A stretch of DNA of 13,661 nucleotides from NCBI GenBank assembly GCA_003266065.1, contig MUZY01000116.1:231-13891 (forward strand), written 5' to 3'. Positions 1 to 6,555 of this stretch are shown here, in pieces (position 1 is the first letter of the stretch; the number at the start of each line of letters is the position of its first letter). The stretch comes from Methanosphaera sp. rholeuAM130 (lineage in GTDB: Archaea; Methanobacteriota; Methanobacteria; Methanobacteriales; Methanobacteriaceae). The notes under the pieces are model-generated. The model saw only the letters and a list, made by a program, of their open reading frames with translations, did no database searches and had not been told where the DNA came from. Position numbers and translations under genes: made by a program.

Positions 1-47
1 CACCAGTTACAACTGAAAACGATTATTTTAATATCGTCGTTAGCCAT
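1..47 (-). CDS. mvhD: MvhD-like F420-non-reducing hydrogenase iron-sulfur subunit, N-terminus only
   Basis: Only the first 15 codons are inside the window, read leftwards from ATG at 47-45: MANDDIKIIVFSCNW. The pattern of a short acidic start, K-I-x-x-F, then x-C-N-W matches the beginning of the delta subunit of methyl-viologen-reducing hydrogenase, where the family continues with a Cys-Ser-Tyr-Gly-Gly motif around its [2Fe-2S] site. MvhD passes electrons from the Mvh hydrogenase to heterodisulfide reductase HdrABC in the methanogen cytoplasm. A strong ribosome site, AGGAGG, lies at 60-55 with 7 bases to the ATG, so the start is secure. The family call rests on very few residues; another protein with a CNW start is possible. 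Upstream lies an operator-like palindrome cluster. Confidence 0.55.
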   Translation of the reverse strand, partial: MANDDIKIIVFSCNW

Positions 48-107
48 TATTTTTCCTCCTATTATAAAACATGATTATTTTTTTCTTGTAAAAACAACCA
101 TAAAACT

Positions 108-127
108 TTTAAATGTTTACATTTAAA
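108..127. promoter_or_regulatory. inverted repeat, putative operator over the mvhD promoter
   Basis: Perfect 9-base arms TTTAAATGT and ACATTTAAA separated by two T bases. On the minus strand the sequence TTTAAAAG around 104-111 is a plausible TATA element for mvhD, so a protein bound here would overlap the promoter. Function is inferred from position only. Confidence 0.4.
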
Positions 128-138
128 TTTTTCTTATT

Positions 139-152
139 TAAACACGTGTTTA
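139..152. promoter_or_regulatory. perfect 14-base palindrome TAAACACGTGTTTA
   Basis: A perfect palindrome centred on CACGTG, just upstream of the putative mvhD promoter and next to two other inverted repeats. It is the most GC-containing motif in this stretch, which makes it a good candidate binding site for a dimeric regulator. The regulator is unknown. Confidence 0.4.
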
Positions 153-214
153 TTGTACTAATATGACTTTATAGTACAATATTAAAAATGTACAAACTAA
201 AATAATGTACAATA
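151..214. promoter_or_regulatory. inverted repeat TATTGTACTA/TAGTACAATA followed by GTACAA repeats
   Basis: Perfect 10-base arms lie at 151-160 and 172-181 with an 11-base spacer. The half-site GTACAA recurs on the plus strand at 175-180, 190-195 and 207-212, that is every 15 to 17 bases, and once on the minus strand at 153-158. Regular spacing of one half-site suggests cooperative binding of a regulator between two divergent transcription units. No known methanogen operator was recognised. Confidence 0.4.
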
Positions 215-589
215 ATATATCACTTTAACTATTATTATAAAGGTTGTTTTATTATGCCAACCATAAAGTATAAATACTATGAGTGTAATTTTTTGTGTTT
301 TCATGTGTCATATATGAATGGAATAATCATTTAAAAAAAGGGTATTAAAGCCACATATCCGAATTTGAATAAGGATAAGAATATTTTTGTTTGAAAAGAT
401 TTTAATAAAAAAATGATAAAGGTTTAGGTCTGCCTAATAATAATTTGCTTCGAATCGCTTCATGACAAAATCATCAAGGACATGCAAAAGACAGCCAATA
501 CATACAATTAATAATTGTTGAAATAACAATAGTTATATAATACTTATAAGATAACCATAGATATAACAGTAATAATATAACCGATAAAA

Positions 590-610
590 AACATATAATA
601 ATATATTATT
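590..610 (+). promoter_or_regulatory. putative sufC promoter (TATA element)
   Basis: The stretch contains AATAATATATTATT, an AT-only palindrome resembling an archaeal TATA box, about 60 to 80 bases before the sufC ATG. Transcription would start near 630, giving a leader of roughly 40 bases that includes the GGTGAT ribosome site at 661-666. AT-rich background makes this only a plausible call. Confidence 0.35.
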
Positions 611-669
611 GAAGAAAAAAAATATGACGATATTATTTTATTTATTATAAAGAAACTTATGGTGATTGA

Positions 670-1407
670 ATGCTACTTGAAATATCAGATTTAGAAGTAG
701 AAGTAGAAGGAAAAAAGATACTTAAAGGAGTGAACCTTCAAATAGAAGAAGGTGAGACCCACGTTTTATTAGGACCAAACGGTGCGGGAAAAAGTACATT
801 GTTTATGACAATACTCGGATTTCCCAAATATGAAGTGACGAACGGTAAAATATTATATAAAGGTCAGGACATAACCGAATTAGAAACCCATGAAAGAATA
901 GAATTAGGCTTAGGAGTAACATTCCAAAATCCACCAGCGATAAGGGGAGTAAAACTCAAAGATTTACTAAAAATAGTAGATGGAAAACATGACTACAAAT
1001 CAGAAGATGACCTGGACGACGAGGTAATAGCACTTGGAGAAAGATTAAAGCTCAACGAACACTTCCTTGAAAGAGATGTGAATCTGGGATTCTCCGGTGG
1101 AGAAGTGAAAAGATCTGAACTGCTGCAGCTATTGGCACAACAGCCTGACTTCATCATGTTTGATGAACCGGACAGCGGTGTGGACATAGAAAACGTGGAA
1201 TTGATATCAAACGAAATAGGAACACTGCTGGGTCAAAATGCTGAAAACACAAAAAAAGCAGGACTATTAATAACACACCTGGGATATATATTGAACTTCG
1301 TAAACGCTACCCATGCACACGTATTGATAGATGGAAAAATAGTACGTACCGGAGAGCCTAAAGAGATAATGGACAACGTAAGAACAAGTGGATTTGGAGA
1401 GATATAA
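670..1407 (+). CDS. sufC: SufC, Fe-S cluster assembly ATPase
   Basis: A 245-residue soluble ABC-type ATPase, the normal length for SufC. Visible motifs in order: Walker A GPNGAGKST at residues 35-43, Q-loop Gln86 in TFQNPP, the ABC signature FSGGEVKR at 141-148, Walker B IMFDEP at 162-167 with the SufC-typical SGVD D-loop at 169-172, and the switch His203 in LLITH. In the family, SufC binds SufB (or SufBD) and drives conformational change that lets a Fe-S cluster form on the scaffold. The ATG at 670 follows GGTGAT at 661-666, a match to the archaeal anti-Shine-Dalgarno. The gene ends two bases before sufB, so both are almost certainly one operon with coupled translation. No SufS, SufE or SufA is nearby, consistent with the minimal SufBC set known in methanogens. 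Confidence 0.95.
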   Translation: MLLEISDLEVEVEGKKILKGVNLQIEEGETHVLLGPNGAGKSTLFMTILGFPKYEVTNGKILYKGQDITELETHERIELGLGVTFQNPPAIRGVKLKDLLKIVDGKHDYKSEDDLDDEVIALGERLKLNEHFLERDVNLGFSGGEVKRSELLQLLAQQPDFIMFDEPDSGVDIENVELISNEIGTLLGQNAENTKKAGLLITHLGYILNFVNATHAHVLIDGKIVRTGEPKEIMDNVRTSGFGEI

Positions 1408-1409
1408 AT

Positions 1410-2627
1410 ATGGTATCAATAAAAGACAGAGCCGAAAAAGCATTAAACAAGAAAGCGGCAATTGGTGAAGATATAGATTTAGATGAATATGAAACCATGG
1501 ACGTAGACGCATACGAACATGTAGATTCATTGGAAGATTTGGACAAATCAGATAAAGATACTCTTACAAGTGTAGGAATGGACACTACAGAAGAAGAAAG
1601 ATCAGCCTCATTTTTACAGATGGATCAGTCAGAACTGCTGGCCAAAGTAATGTATCCGGGTATAGAAGTGATGAGTACTCCACAAGCATTGGAAAAATAT
1701 GACTGGTTATCAGATTACATGTGGAATGCAATGGCAGTGGATGCAGACAAATACACCGCAACCACCGAACTGGATGGAAAAAGCGGATACTTCATAAGAA
1801 GTCTTCCGGGAACAAAAATGGAACTGCCGATTCAAGCATGCATGTATATAGGCGACGATTCCGTAAGACAAACCGCACACAACATAATCATTGCAGAGGA
1901 AAACTCCGAAATAAACATTATTACCGGTTGTTCAACGGCAAACCACGTGAAACATGCGGCACATATCGGTGTCAGTGAATTCTATCTTAAAAAAGGATCC
2001 AAAGTAACCTTCACCATGGTACATAATTGGGACAAGGAAGTAGACGTAAGACCAAGAACGGCAGTAATAATGGACGACGACAGTACATACATATCAAATT
2101 ACATACTCACCAGCCCAGTACAGAACATACAGGCATATCCAACGGCATATGCAAACGGTGACAATACAAAGGTATTCTTCCAGTCAATACTGGCAGGAAA
2201 AGAAGACTCCCAGATTGATCAGGGATCAAGAACAATATTGTCCGGAAACAACTCACAGTCAGAAATGATTACACGTGCCATAAGCGATGACGAATCAACC
2301 ATAATAACGCGTGGAGATCTTTTGGGAAAATCACAGGACGTGCGCGGACACCTTGAATGTATGGGTCTGATACTGTCTGACGATTCAAAAATATATTCAG
2401 TCCCTGAATTAAGGGGAGAATGTACCAACATGGAACTGTCACACGAAGCGGCTGTAGGTAAAATAGCAGAAGACGAAATCCAATACCTGATGGCAAGGGG
2501 TTTAACCGAAGACGAAGCGGCTTCAATGATAGTGAGAGGTTTCCTTGACATAGACATAAAAGGATTACCTGATGAACTTGCCAAAGAAACCAAAAAACTG
2601 ATGGAATTGAGTATGGAAGGAATGTAA
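1410..2627 (+). CDS. sufB: SufB-type Fe-S cluster scaffold protein
   Basis: A 405-residue protein of the SufB/SufD family. The N-terminal part (about 1-100) is acidic and helical; the middle is a beta-rich core with many short strands, as in the SufBD beta-helix; the C-terminal part carries the family block GECTNMELSHEAAVGKI with Cys338 and His345, followed by the helical region ending GLTEDEAASMIVRGF (364-378). Because it is the only SufB/D copy beside sufC, it is expected to act as a homodimeric scaffold in a SufB2C2 complex; SufB is the name normally used in methanogens, although the shorter length is SufD-like. ATG at 1410 follows the sufC stop by two bases and has no independent ribosome site, pointing to translational coupling. 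Confidence 0.88.
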   Translation: MVSIKDRAEKALNKKAAIGEDIDLDEYETMDVDAYEHVDSLEDLDKSDKDTLTSVGMDTTEEERSASFLQMDQSELLAKVMYPGIEVMSTPQALEKYDWLSDYMWNAMAVDADKYTATTELDGKSGYFIRSLPGTKMELPIQACMYIGDDSVRQTAHNIIIAEENSEINIITGCSTANHVKHAAHIGVSEFYLKKGSKVTFTMVHNWDKEVDVRPRTAVIMDDDSTYISNYILTSPVQNIQAYPTAYANGDNTKVFFQSILAGKEDSQIDQGSRTILSGNNSQSEMITRAISDDESTIITRGDLLGKSQDVRGHLECMGLILSDDSKIYSVPELRGECTNMELSHEAAVGKIAEDEIQYLMARGLTEDEAASMIVRGFLDIDIKGLPDELAKETKKLMELSMEGM

Positions 2628-2630
2628 ATT

Positions 2631-2649
2631 CCACCGTCTCTTTTTTTAA
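2631..2649 (+). terminator. oligo-T terminator after sufB
   Basis: Shortly after the stop, a C/T-rich stretch ends in seven T bases at 2641-2647 followed by AA. The same pattern (pyrimidine lead, T7, AA) follows the plus-strand genes ending at 7287 and 12551. Archaeal RNA polymerase terminates at such oligo-T tracts. Confidence 0.6.
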
Positions 2650-2708
2650 TTAACGAGTTGTGAAAATATCATAGCTTGCATATCATTCATTACATTGAAA
2701 TGAATAAC

Positions 2709-2767
2709 GGCTTGACAGAGTAAAAGACGAATTTTAAATCTTCGACGAAGATTAAGCATCACAAGCC
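2709..2767. other. nested stem-loop between convergent genes
   Basis: A 7-base hairpin, arms AATCTTC and GAAGATT with loop GAC, lies at 2737-2753. It sits inside an outer pair GGCTTG (2709-2714) and CAAGCC (2762-2767). It lies between convergent sufB and the membrane-protein gene at 2797. On the minus strand the hairpin is followed by a moderately T-rich run, so it may help end transcription of that gene. Confidence 0.35.
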
Positions 2768-2796
2768 AAAATAGACATCCTGAAATCTGTAAGCGT

Positions 2797-3870
2797 TTAC
2801 TCCCGTTTAAACTCATTAATTTCATCTTTCAAATCCACAATCTTATTTTCAAAATCAGCAATCTTATTTTTCAGCTTCATGATTTCATAATTTTCATCAT
2901 CAAGAGCATTTGATTCAATTTCATTTTCTGATTCATCAGTCATATTCTCTTCAAAATCAAGTTGAGAGTCCATTTTTTCTCTTTCATCCCTAATGACTAT
3001 TGAAAACAATATTATTCCAATAACGGATGCAAACAACATAGTCGGATAAACGTCTCGAATAAACTCAAATGAAATACTAGGAGGACTTAATATGACAACC
3101 ATCAACATCTCAAATCCAGTGAATAAAAACATCAATATGATGGCCACGGACGGTTTGGGGAATTTATTGTCATTCCACAGGAATATGAGACTACCGATTA
3201 TTCCACTAACTACAGTTGAAATGGCACATGATGTTGCAGAAATTCCTCCTAAAGTGTATCTATATGCACCGGTTATTATTCCTACCGGTATTCCGACATA
3301 AGGACCGCCCAACAAACCACTAATCATGACAACCATACATCGGATATTAGCGGGACTGCCGTCAACATAGATGTGGAATCTTGAAGCATAAAGACCCAGC
3401 AGAGTAAATATTATCAGGCATATTGCCCGATTCTTTCTACTATGTTTGCCCTGCATCATCTGCTGAAATGATTTTAGCTTGGTTGAAACGAGAATAAAGA
3501 TTAATAATATGCTTAAAACCCTAAACATCTGCAGATACGAATCAAAAGATAATGAAACTTCTGCCAAAGAATTATAATATGAGGTCATAAGACCAATTAT
3601 GGCTATTATAACAAGATAACACATATCATATAATGCACCGCCTCTTTGTCTCAATCGGGGCAACTTTAACGAAACGAACCCCAAAATTATTATAGACGGG
3701 ATAACAGTTAAAAGATAATCTATAGTATCAAAGTCAATTTTTATTTCGACTTTGGAATAATAATAAATCAATCCCATAAGAAGTACAATATTTGAAATCA
3801 GCAAGGATAGAAATATTAAATTCATTTTAAAATAATTATTATTGGATTTTTTAAAATTCTTTTTTAACAT
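2797..3870 (-). CDS. membrane protein with LytS-type 5TM sensor region, no kinase domain
   Basis: A 357-residue polytopic protein. About eight membrane segments are visible, starting near residues 16-38, 54-70 and 83-98. The stretch 165-295 has the hallmarks of the 5TM receptor of LytS/YehU sensors: DGSPANIR at 170-177, GLLGGPYVGIPVGIITGAYR at 185-204, then GG and small-residue helices. In bacteria this domain precedes a histidine kinase or GGDEF domain. Here it is followed only by an acidic linker and a heptad-type coiled coil (about 326-356, MKLKNKIADFENKIVDLKDE). The family role is envelope or ligand sensing; the output partner here is unknown, perhaps a protein recruited by the coiled coil. 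No clear ribosome site precedes ATG 3870; Met16 (at 3825) is an alternative start. An AGAATATAATT TATA-like element lies about 20 bases upstream at 3886-3896. Confidence 0.8.
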   Translation of the reverse strand: MLKKNFKKSNNNYFKMNLIFLSLLISNIVLLMGLIYYYSKVEIKIDFDTIDYLLTVIPSIIILGFVSLKLPRLRQRGGALYDMCYLVIIAIIGLMTSYYNSLAEVSLSFDSYLQMFRVLSILLIFILVSTKLKSFQQMMQGKHSRKNRAICLIIFTLLGLYASRFHIYVDGSPANIRCMVVMISGLLGGPYVGIPVGIITGAYRYTLGGISATSCAISTVVSGIIGSLIFLWNDNKFPKPSVAIILMFLFTGFEMLMVVILSPPSISFEFIRDVYPTMLFASVIGIILFSIVIRDEREKMDSQLDFEENMTDESENEIESNALDDENYEIMKLKNKIADFENKIVDLKDEINEFKRE

Positions 3871-4039
3871 TGCAATCGTTTAATGAATTATATTCTAAAA
3901 AAATGTATTGTTTAATTTTATATTGATGATTATATTAAAATGTTTTTAAATTGGAAACATTATAGTAAAGTCATCATTTATCTAAAGAAGTGTAATTTAT
4001 CTACAAAATTGTAATAACTATCTGAAAAAGGAGAAAACG

Positions 4040-4196
4040 ATGATAATCACCAATAAAGAGGGGATATACATCATGGCACTAGTCAGTGCCCATGATAAAA
4101 TTAATCAAAAAAAGAGTTGTGTCCAGTAAGAGGATTGTCTTTCAACTTGACTCGATGAGAGTTTCAAGAAAAAATCTGCAAAAATTACAAAAATAG
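4040..4196 (+). pseudogene. possible small ORF or frameshifted gene relic
   Basis: ATG at 4040 has a good ribosome site (AAGGAG at 4028-4033, six bases away) and opens a 29-codon frame ending at 4129. A second frame, +1 relative to the first, runs from ATG 4092 to TAG 4196 and reads like protein (contains KRVVSSKRIVFQLDSMRVSR). Joining the two by a frameshift would give a protein of about 50 residues. I do not recognise it. In DNA this AT-rich a frame of 34 codons can occur by chance, so this is weak; the ribosome site is the best argument. It may be a real small protein (4040-4129) or a decayed gene. Confidence 0.25.
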
Positions 4197-4208
4197 TTTT
4201 AAATAAGA

Positions 4209-4238
4209 AAATGAAATACAAAAAAATGAAATACAAAA
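4209..4238. repeat. tandem 15-base repeat
   Basis: The unit AAATGAAATACAAAA occurs twice with a 15-base period. On the minus strand it is T-rich and lies directly behind the PRC-barrel gene, so it probably doubles the oligo-T termination signal. Confidence 0.6.
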
Positions 4239-4272
4239 AGAAGATTAAATAATCAAGAAAATGATTACTTAA
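4217..4272 (-). terminator. stem-loop plus T-rich terminator after the PRC-barrel gene
   Basis: On the minus strand, arms TTAAGTAATC (4272-4263) and GATTATTTAA (4254-4245) can pair over 10 positions with one G-U wobble and an 8-base loop. They are followed by TCTTCTTTTTG and another long T run within the tandem repeat. The stem begins only a few bases after the stop codon. Confidence 0.6.
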
Positions 4273-4275
4273 TTA

Positions 4276-4545
4276 TTAGCCTGAAATAATAATAAATTCT
4301 CCGACTTTCTCAACTTTTCCGAAAGGTACTGAAATTCTATCTCCATCACGTTTAGCACCTTTAACATTGACAGTTCTTTCTTCGCCAGGCTTAATTACTA
4401 TATCAGTGATTTTTCCTGTTTTCTCATCAATTGTCAATTCATCTAGTTCGCCTAATATACGGGCACTGTTAGTAGCTACTTGGTAACCTTTAATGTCTGC
4501 CCATAACTTTTCTTCTCCTTTAATTAATTCCCTTTCTTTAGTCAT
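4276..4545 (-). CDS. PRC-barrel domain protein
   Basis: An 89-residue soluble protein that is essentially one PRC-barrel domain: strand pairs around ILGELDELTIDEKTGKITDI (30-49), then IVIKPGEE and a final SVPFGKVEKVGEFIIIS (73-88). PRC barrels are small beta-barrels found in photosynthetic reaction centre H subunits, RimM and many short archaeal proteins. In haloarchaea, PRC-barrel proteins of similar size (CdpB1, CdpB2) work with FtsZ and SepF in cell division, so a division role is possible here but not shown. The ATG at 4545 follows AGGTGGC at 4557-4551. It is a single-gene unit with its own TATA element and terminator. Confidence 0.8.
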   Translation of the reverse strand: MTKERELIKGEEKLWADIKGYQVATNSARILGELDELTIDEKTGKITDIVIKPGEERTVNVKGAKRDGDRISVPFGKVEKVGEFIIISG

Positions 4546-4581
4546 TATTTGCCACCTAAAGTCATTTTAATTTATGTCATT

Positions 4582-4620
4582 ATTAAAATCAATTTTTAAA
4601 ATCAATATTAATATATACTT
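4582..4620 (-). promoter_or_regulatory. promoter of the PRC-barrel gene with tandem repeat at the start site
   Basis: On the minus strand a TATA element AGTATATATTAA lies at 4619-4608. Immediately downstream, over the expected transcription start, ATTGATTTTAA occurs twice (4606-4596 and 4593-4583, 13-base period). Such placement fits a repressor site, but the repeat could be a chance duplication in AT-rich DNA. Confidence 0.4.
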
Positions 4621-4672
4621 TTGTCTGATATTGTATATATAACTTACCTTTTTTTAAGAGTATGCCTGATTA

Positions 4673-5260
4673 TCAAATCAGGTTATCACTATTTTTTAAA
4701 TCGTGAATGGTATTGATATTAAATGCCAACTCCACATTATCCGTAACATAGATTGTCTGTTCCTGTTCTTTACTATTGGCAATCAACATATTCACACCAC
4801 TAGGTACCAATCCCTCATAAACCAATGTAGGAATAATATCATATTCCTTAAATAATTCCTCAGGTACTGAAACACACATAGCGGGCTTATTTCTACTGTA
4901 ATATGCTTCCAAAACATCATCGATGTGGTTTGAGGTTACGAATGGCAAATCAGACACTATAGTCATAACAGCTTCATCTTCCTCCAAGTAAGTTCTGTCC
5001 TGCAATATATCTGCCAAATCTTCAATATAACCTTTTGCCTTGGTTTCAACAACAGTTACCGGAAAATCCCTTAAAAAATCCCTGGTTTTAGGCGTGTTGG
5101 GACTGATAGCCACCAGTATCTTATCAACATGCTTTGAACCAATCAAAGCATTCAATACATACTCAATCATTGGCCTGTCACGTACCTTAATAAGTGGTTT
5201 TTCCTCATCGAGATTCATGCGCGTACCCTTGCCACCGGCCATCACTAATGCAGTTGTCAC
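4673..5260 (-). CDS. cobY: CobY, GTP:adenosylcobinamide-phosphate guanylyltransferase
   Basis: A nucleotidyltransferase of the MobA-like fold, 195 residues with the start used here, matching archaeal CobY length. The nucleotide-binding signature LVMAGGKGTRM lies near the N-terminus, followed by EKPLIKV and RPMIEYVLNAL; later come AISPNTPKTRDFL and the metal-binding type segment VSDLPFVTSNHIDDVL. CobY transfers GMP from GTP to adenosylcobinamide phosphate in the nucleotide-loop assembly of cobamides, which methanogens need for methyl transfer to coenzyme M. An upstream GTG at 5269 is in frame, but it overlaps the ribosome site AAGGTGAT (5272-5265). GTG at 5260 sits six bases after GGTG and is therefore preferred. 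Divergent from htpX; its own TATA element is near 5296-5304. The family name (CobY rather than another MobA-like enzyme) rests on the PNTPKT block and length. Confidence 0.85.
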   Translation of the reverse strand: MTTALVMAGGKGTRMNLDEEKPLIKVRDRPMIEYVLNALIGSKHVDKILVAISPNTPKTRDFLRDFPVTVVETKAKGYIEDLADILQDRTYLEEDEAVMTIVSDLPFVTSNHIDDVLEAYYSRNKPAMCVSVPEELFKEYDIIPTLVYEGLVPSGVNMLIANSKEQEQTIYVTDNVELAFNINTIHDLKNSDNLI

Positions 5261-5289
5261 AATTATCACCTTATGATAATAGTTTTATA

Positions 5290-5305
5290 ATTTTACATAT
5301 ATTAG
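5290..5305 (-). promoter_or_regulatory. putative cobY promoter
   Basis: On the minus strand a TAATATATG-type TATA element lies about 40 bases before the GTG start, giving a short leader that contains the AAGGTGAT ribosome site. Confidence 0.35.
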
Positions 5306-5418
5306 GATATCTAAAAATGTTTACCATTTATAGACATTGCATCAACGAATGTATAGGCCACATCAATAGACGGAATAAGAATTATCAAAAAGAATATCCA
5401 CGCCAAAAGTTAAATTAT

Positions 5419-5433
5419 GAAAAGTATAAATAT
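5419..5433 (+). promoter_or_regulatory. putative htpX promoter
   Basis: A TATA element AAGTATAAATA lies about 55 bases before the htpX ATG. A start near 5455 would leave a leader of about 30 bases including the GGTACGTGAT ribosome site. Confidence 0.4.
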
Positions 5434-5483
5434 TAAATATAATAATTATAATAATGCAAAAGAAAAAAGGTACGTGATTAAAT

Positions 5484-6365
5484 ATGTTGGAAAATCTTAA
5501 AACAGTACTGCTACTTAGCGTATTATCAGTAATTCTAATTATGATATTCGGTTTTCTGGGAGAAGCATTTGGTTTAGGTAGTTCTGGATTGCTATTGGGA
5601 TTGATTCTTTCATTAGTCATGACATTTGTAAGTTATTTCAAATCCGACTCAATAGCACTTAGATCAAACAATGCACAGATTGTATCCGAACAGGAAGCAC
5701 CCAACCTACATAGAATCATAAGAGAATTAACCACCAGTGCTGGTTTAAAAATGCCAAAAGTAGCCGTCATAAAGAGCAATGACCCGAACGCATTTGCAAC
5801 CGGAAGAAATCAAGATCATGCAGCAGTAGCTGTTACGACAGGACTGCTACAGTTATTAACGGAAGATGAACTGCGTGGTGTACTATCGCACGAACTTGGA
5901 CATATAAAAAACAGGGATATACTAATCAGCAGTGTGGCAGCATGTATCGGTTCAATCATCACCTACACCGCAAGTATGGCACGTTATGCCGCAATATTCG
6001 GTGGCGGCGGCAATGATCGTGGTGGTTATGACATTATCGGCGGACTTCTCATAATGATTCTCGGCCCGATATCAGCCGCAATAATACAGATGGCCATAAG
6101 CAGAACAAGGGAATACAAAGCCGACGCTACAGGTGCACAGATATGTGGTAATCCGTTGGCACTTGCCAGTGCACTTAGAAAGATAGAATTCGGCGTTCAG
6201 CAACATCCGATGACCAATGCCAAGGCTACCGATGCACATATGTTTATAATGAATCCCTTCGGTAATGCCATGAACAGTATGCAGAAACTATTCTCAACCC
6301 ACCCCCCTACAGCCGAAAGAATAGCAAGGCTGGAGGAGATGGCCGGCAGAAAATTAGAATACTAA
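5484..6365 (+). CDS. htpX: HtpX, membrane-bound M48 zinc metalloprotease
   Basis: A 293-residue M48B-family protease. Two N-terminal membrane helices (about 7-28 and 33-51) are followed by the cytoplasmic catalytic part with the zinc motif HELGH at 136-140 (His136, His140, catalytic Glu137). A second hydrophobic pair lies at about 147-172 and 184-204, and the third zinc ligand is Glu210 in SRTREYKAD. The C-terminal STHPPTAERIARLEEM is also typical of HtpX. The family degrades misfolded membrane proteins under heat or envelope stress, alongside FtsH or Lon in other organisms. ATG 5484 is preceded by GGTACGTGAT. It is a single-gene unit: divergent from cobY, and about 190 bases separate it from the next gene. 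Confidence 0.95.
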   Translation: MLENLKTVLLLSVLSVILIMIFGFLGEAFGLGSSGLLLGLILSLVMTFVSYFKSDSIALRSNNAQIVSEQEAPNLHRIIRELTTSAGLKMPKVAVIKSNDPNAFATGRNQDHAAVAVTTGLLQLLTEDELRGVLSHELGHIKNRDILISSVAACIGSIITYTASMARYAAIFGGGGNDRGGYDIIGGLLIMILGPISAAIIQMAISRTREYKADATGAQICGNPLALASALRKIEFGVQQHPMTNAKATDAHMFIMNPFGNAMNSMQKLFSTHPPTAERIARLEEMAGRKLEY

Positions 6366-6390
6366 TCCCCCTGTTTTACTCTTTTTGATT
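6366..6390 (+). terminator. pyrimidine-rich terminator after htpX
   Basis: Right after the stop codon come CCCCC, TTTT and a CTCTTTTTG run. It resembles the C/T-rich plus oligo-T ends of the other plus-strand genes but with a shorter T run. No stem is visible. Confidence 0.4.
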
Positions 6391-6555
6391 GAGAATGTTG
6401 AATTCTGTTTTATCTAAATAGAAAATAATAATTAGCCCGCTTAACATAAATAATAATGCAACTGCATTGTGCATATTCTTAAAAGAACCTGCAATAATAT
6501 TTTTATTGAAAGATATGTGCAATACGTTATATTAATAATTAAGGAGTTTATTACA

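Larger units (their letters stand above)
48..669. other. long divergent intergenic region between mvhD and sufC
   Basis: About 620 bases without a convincing gene. The left part (91-268) holds promoter-like and palindromic elements listed separately. The middle (about 280-540) is featureless except for a small hairpin at 424-437 (arms TTAGG and CCTAA) and short coding-like fragments, none longer than about 25 codons. The right end (590-669) holds the likely sufC promoter. Confidence 0.6.
3871..4275. other. 405-base intergenic region with possible small-ORF remnants
   Basis: The left part carries the promoter of the leftward membrane-protein gene. The middle holds a hairpin at 4074-4092 (arms GGCACT and AGTGCC, loop AGTC) and two overlapping short frames on the plus strand. 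The right part is the terminator region of the PRC-barrel gene, with a T-rich tandem repeat. No full gene was found. Confidence 0.5.

Noticed and set aside
413..511. Short coding-like stretch containing FESLHDKIIKDMQKTANTYN
   Set aside because: It is only about 28 codons after a stop, without a start or ribosome site; it is too short to call even as a relic.
2219..2634. Two long minus-strand frames opposite the end of sufB
   Set aside because: They lie inside a conserved gene with clear motifs and lack ribosome sites; they are antisense shadows.
5194..5436. 80-codon plus-strand frame overlapping the start of cobY
   Set aside because: More than a third of it is antisense to cobY, the rest covers the cobY and htpX promoters, and there is no ribosome site. 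A protein-like minus-strand frame of about 33 codons (ending at 5311, with IFFLIILIPSIDVAYTF) overlaps it; neither is convincing.
6469..6555. N-terminal extension of the DUF4013 protein from ATG 6469
   Set aside because: It has no ribosome site, while ATG 6556 has a strong one and starts like other family members.
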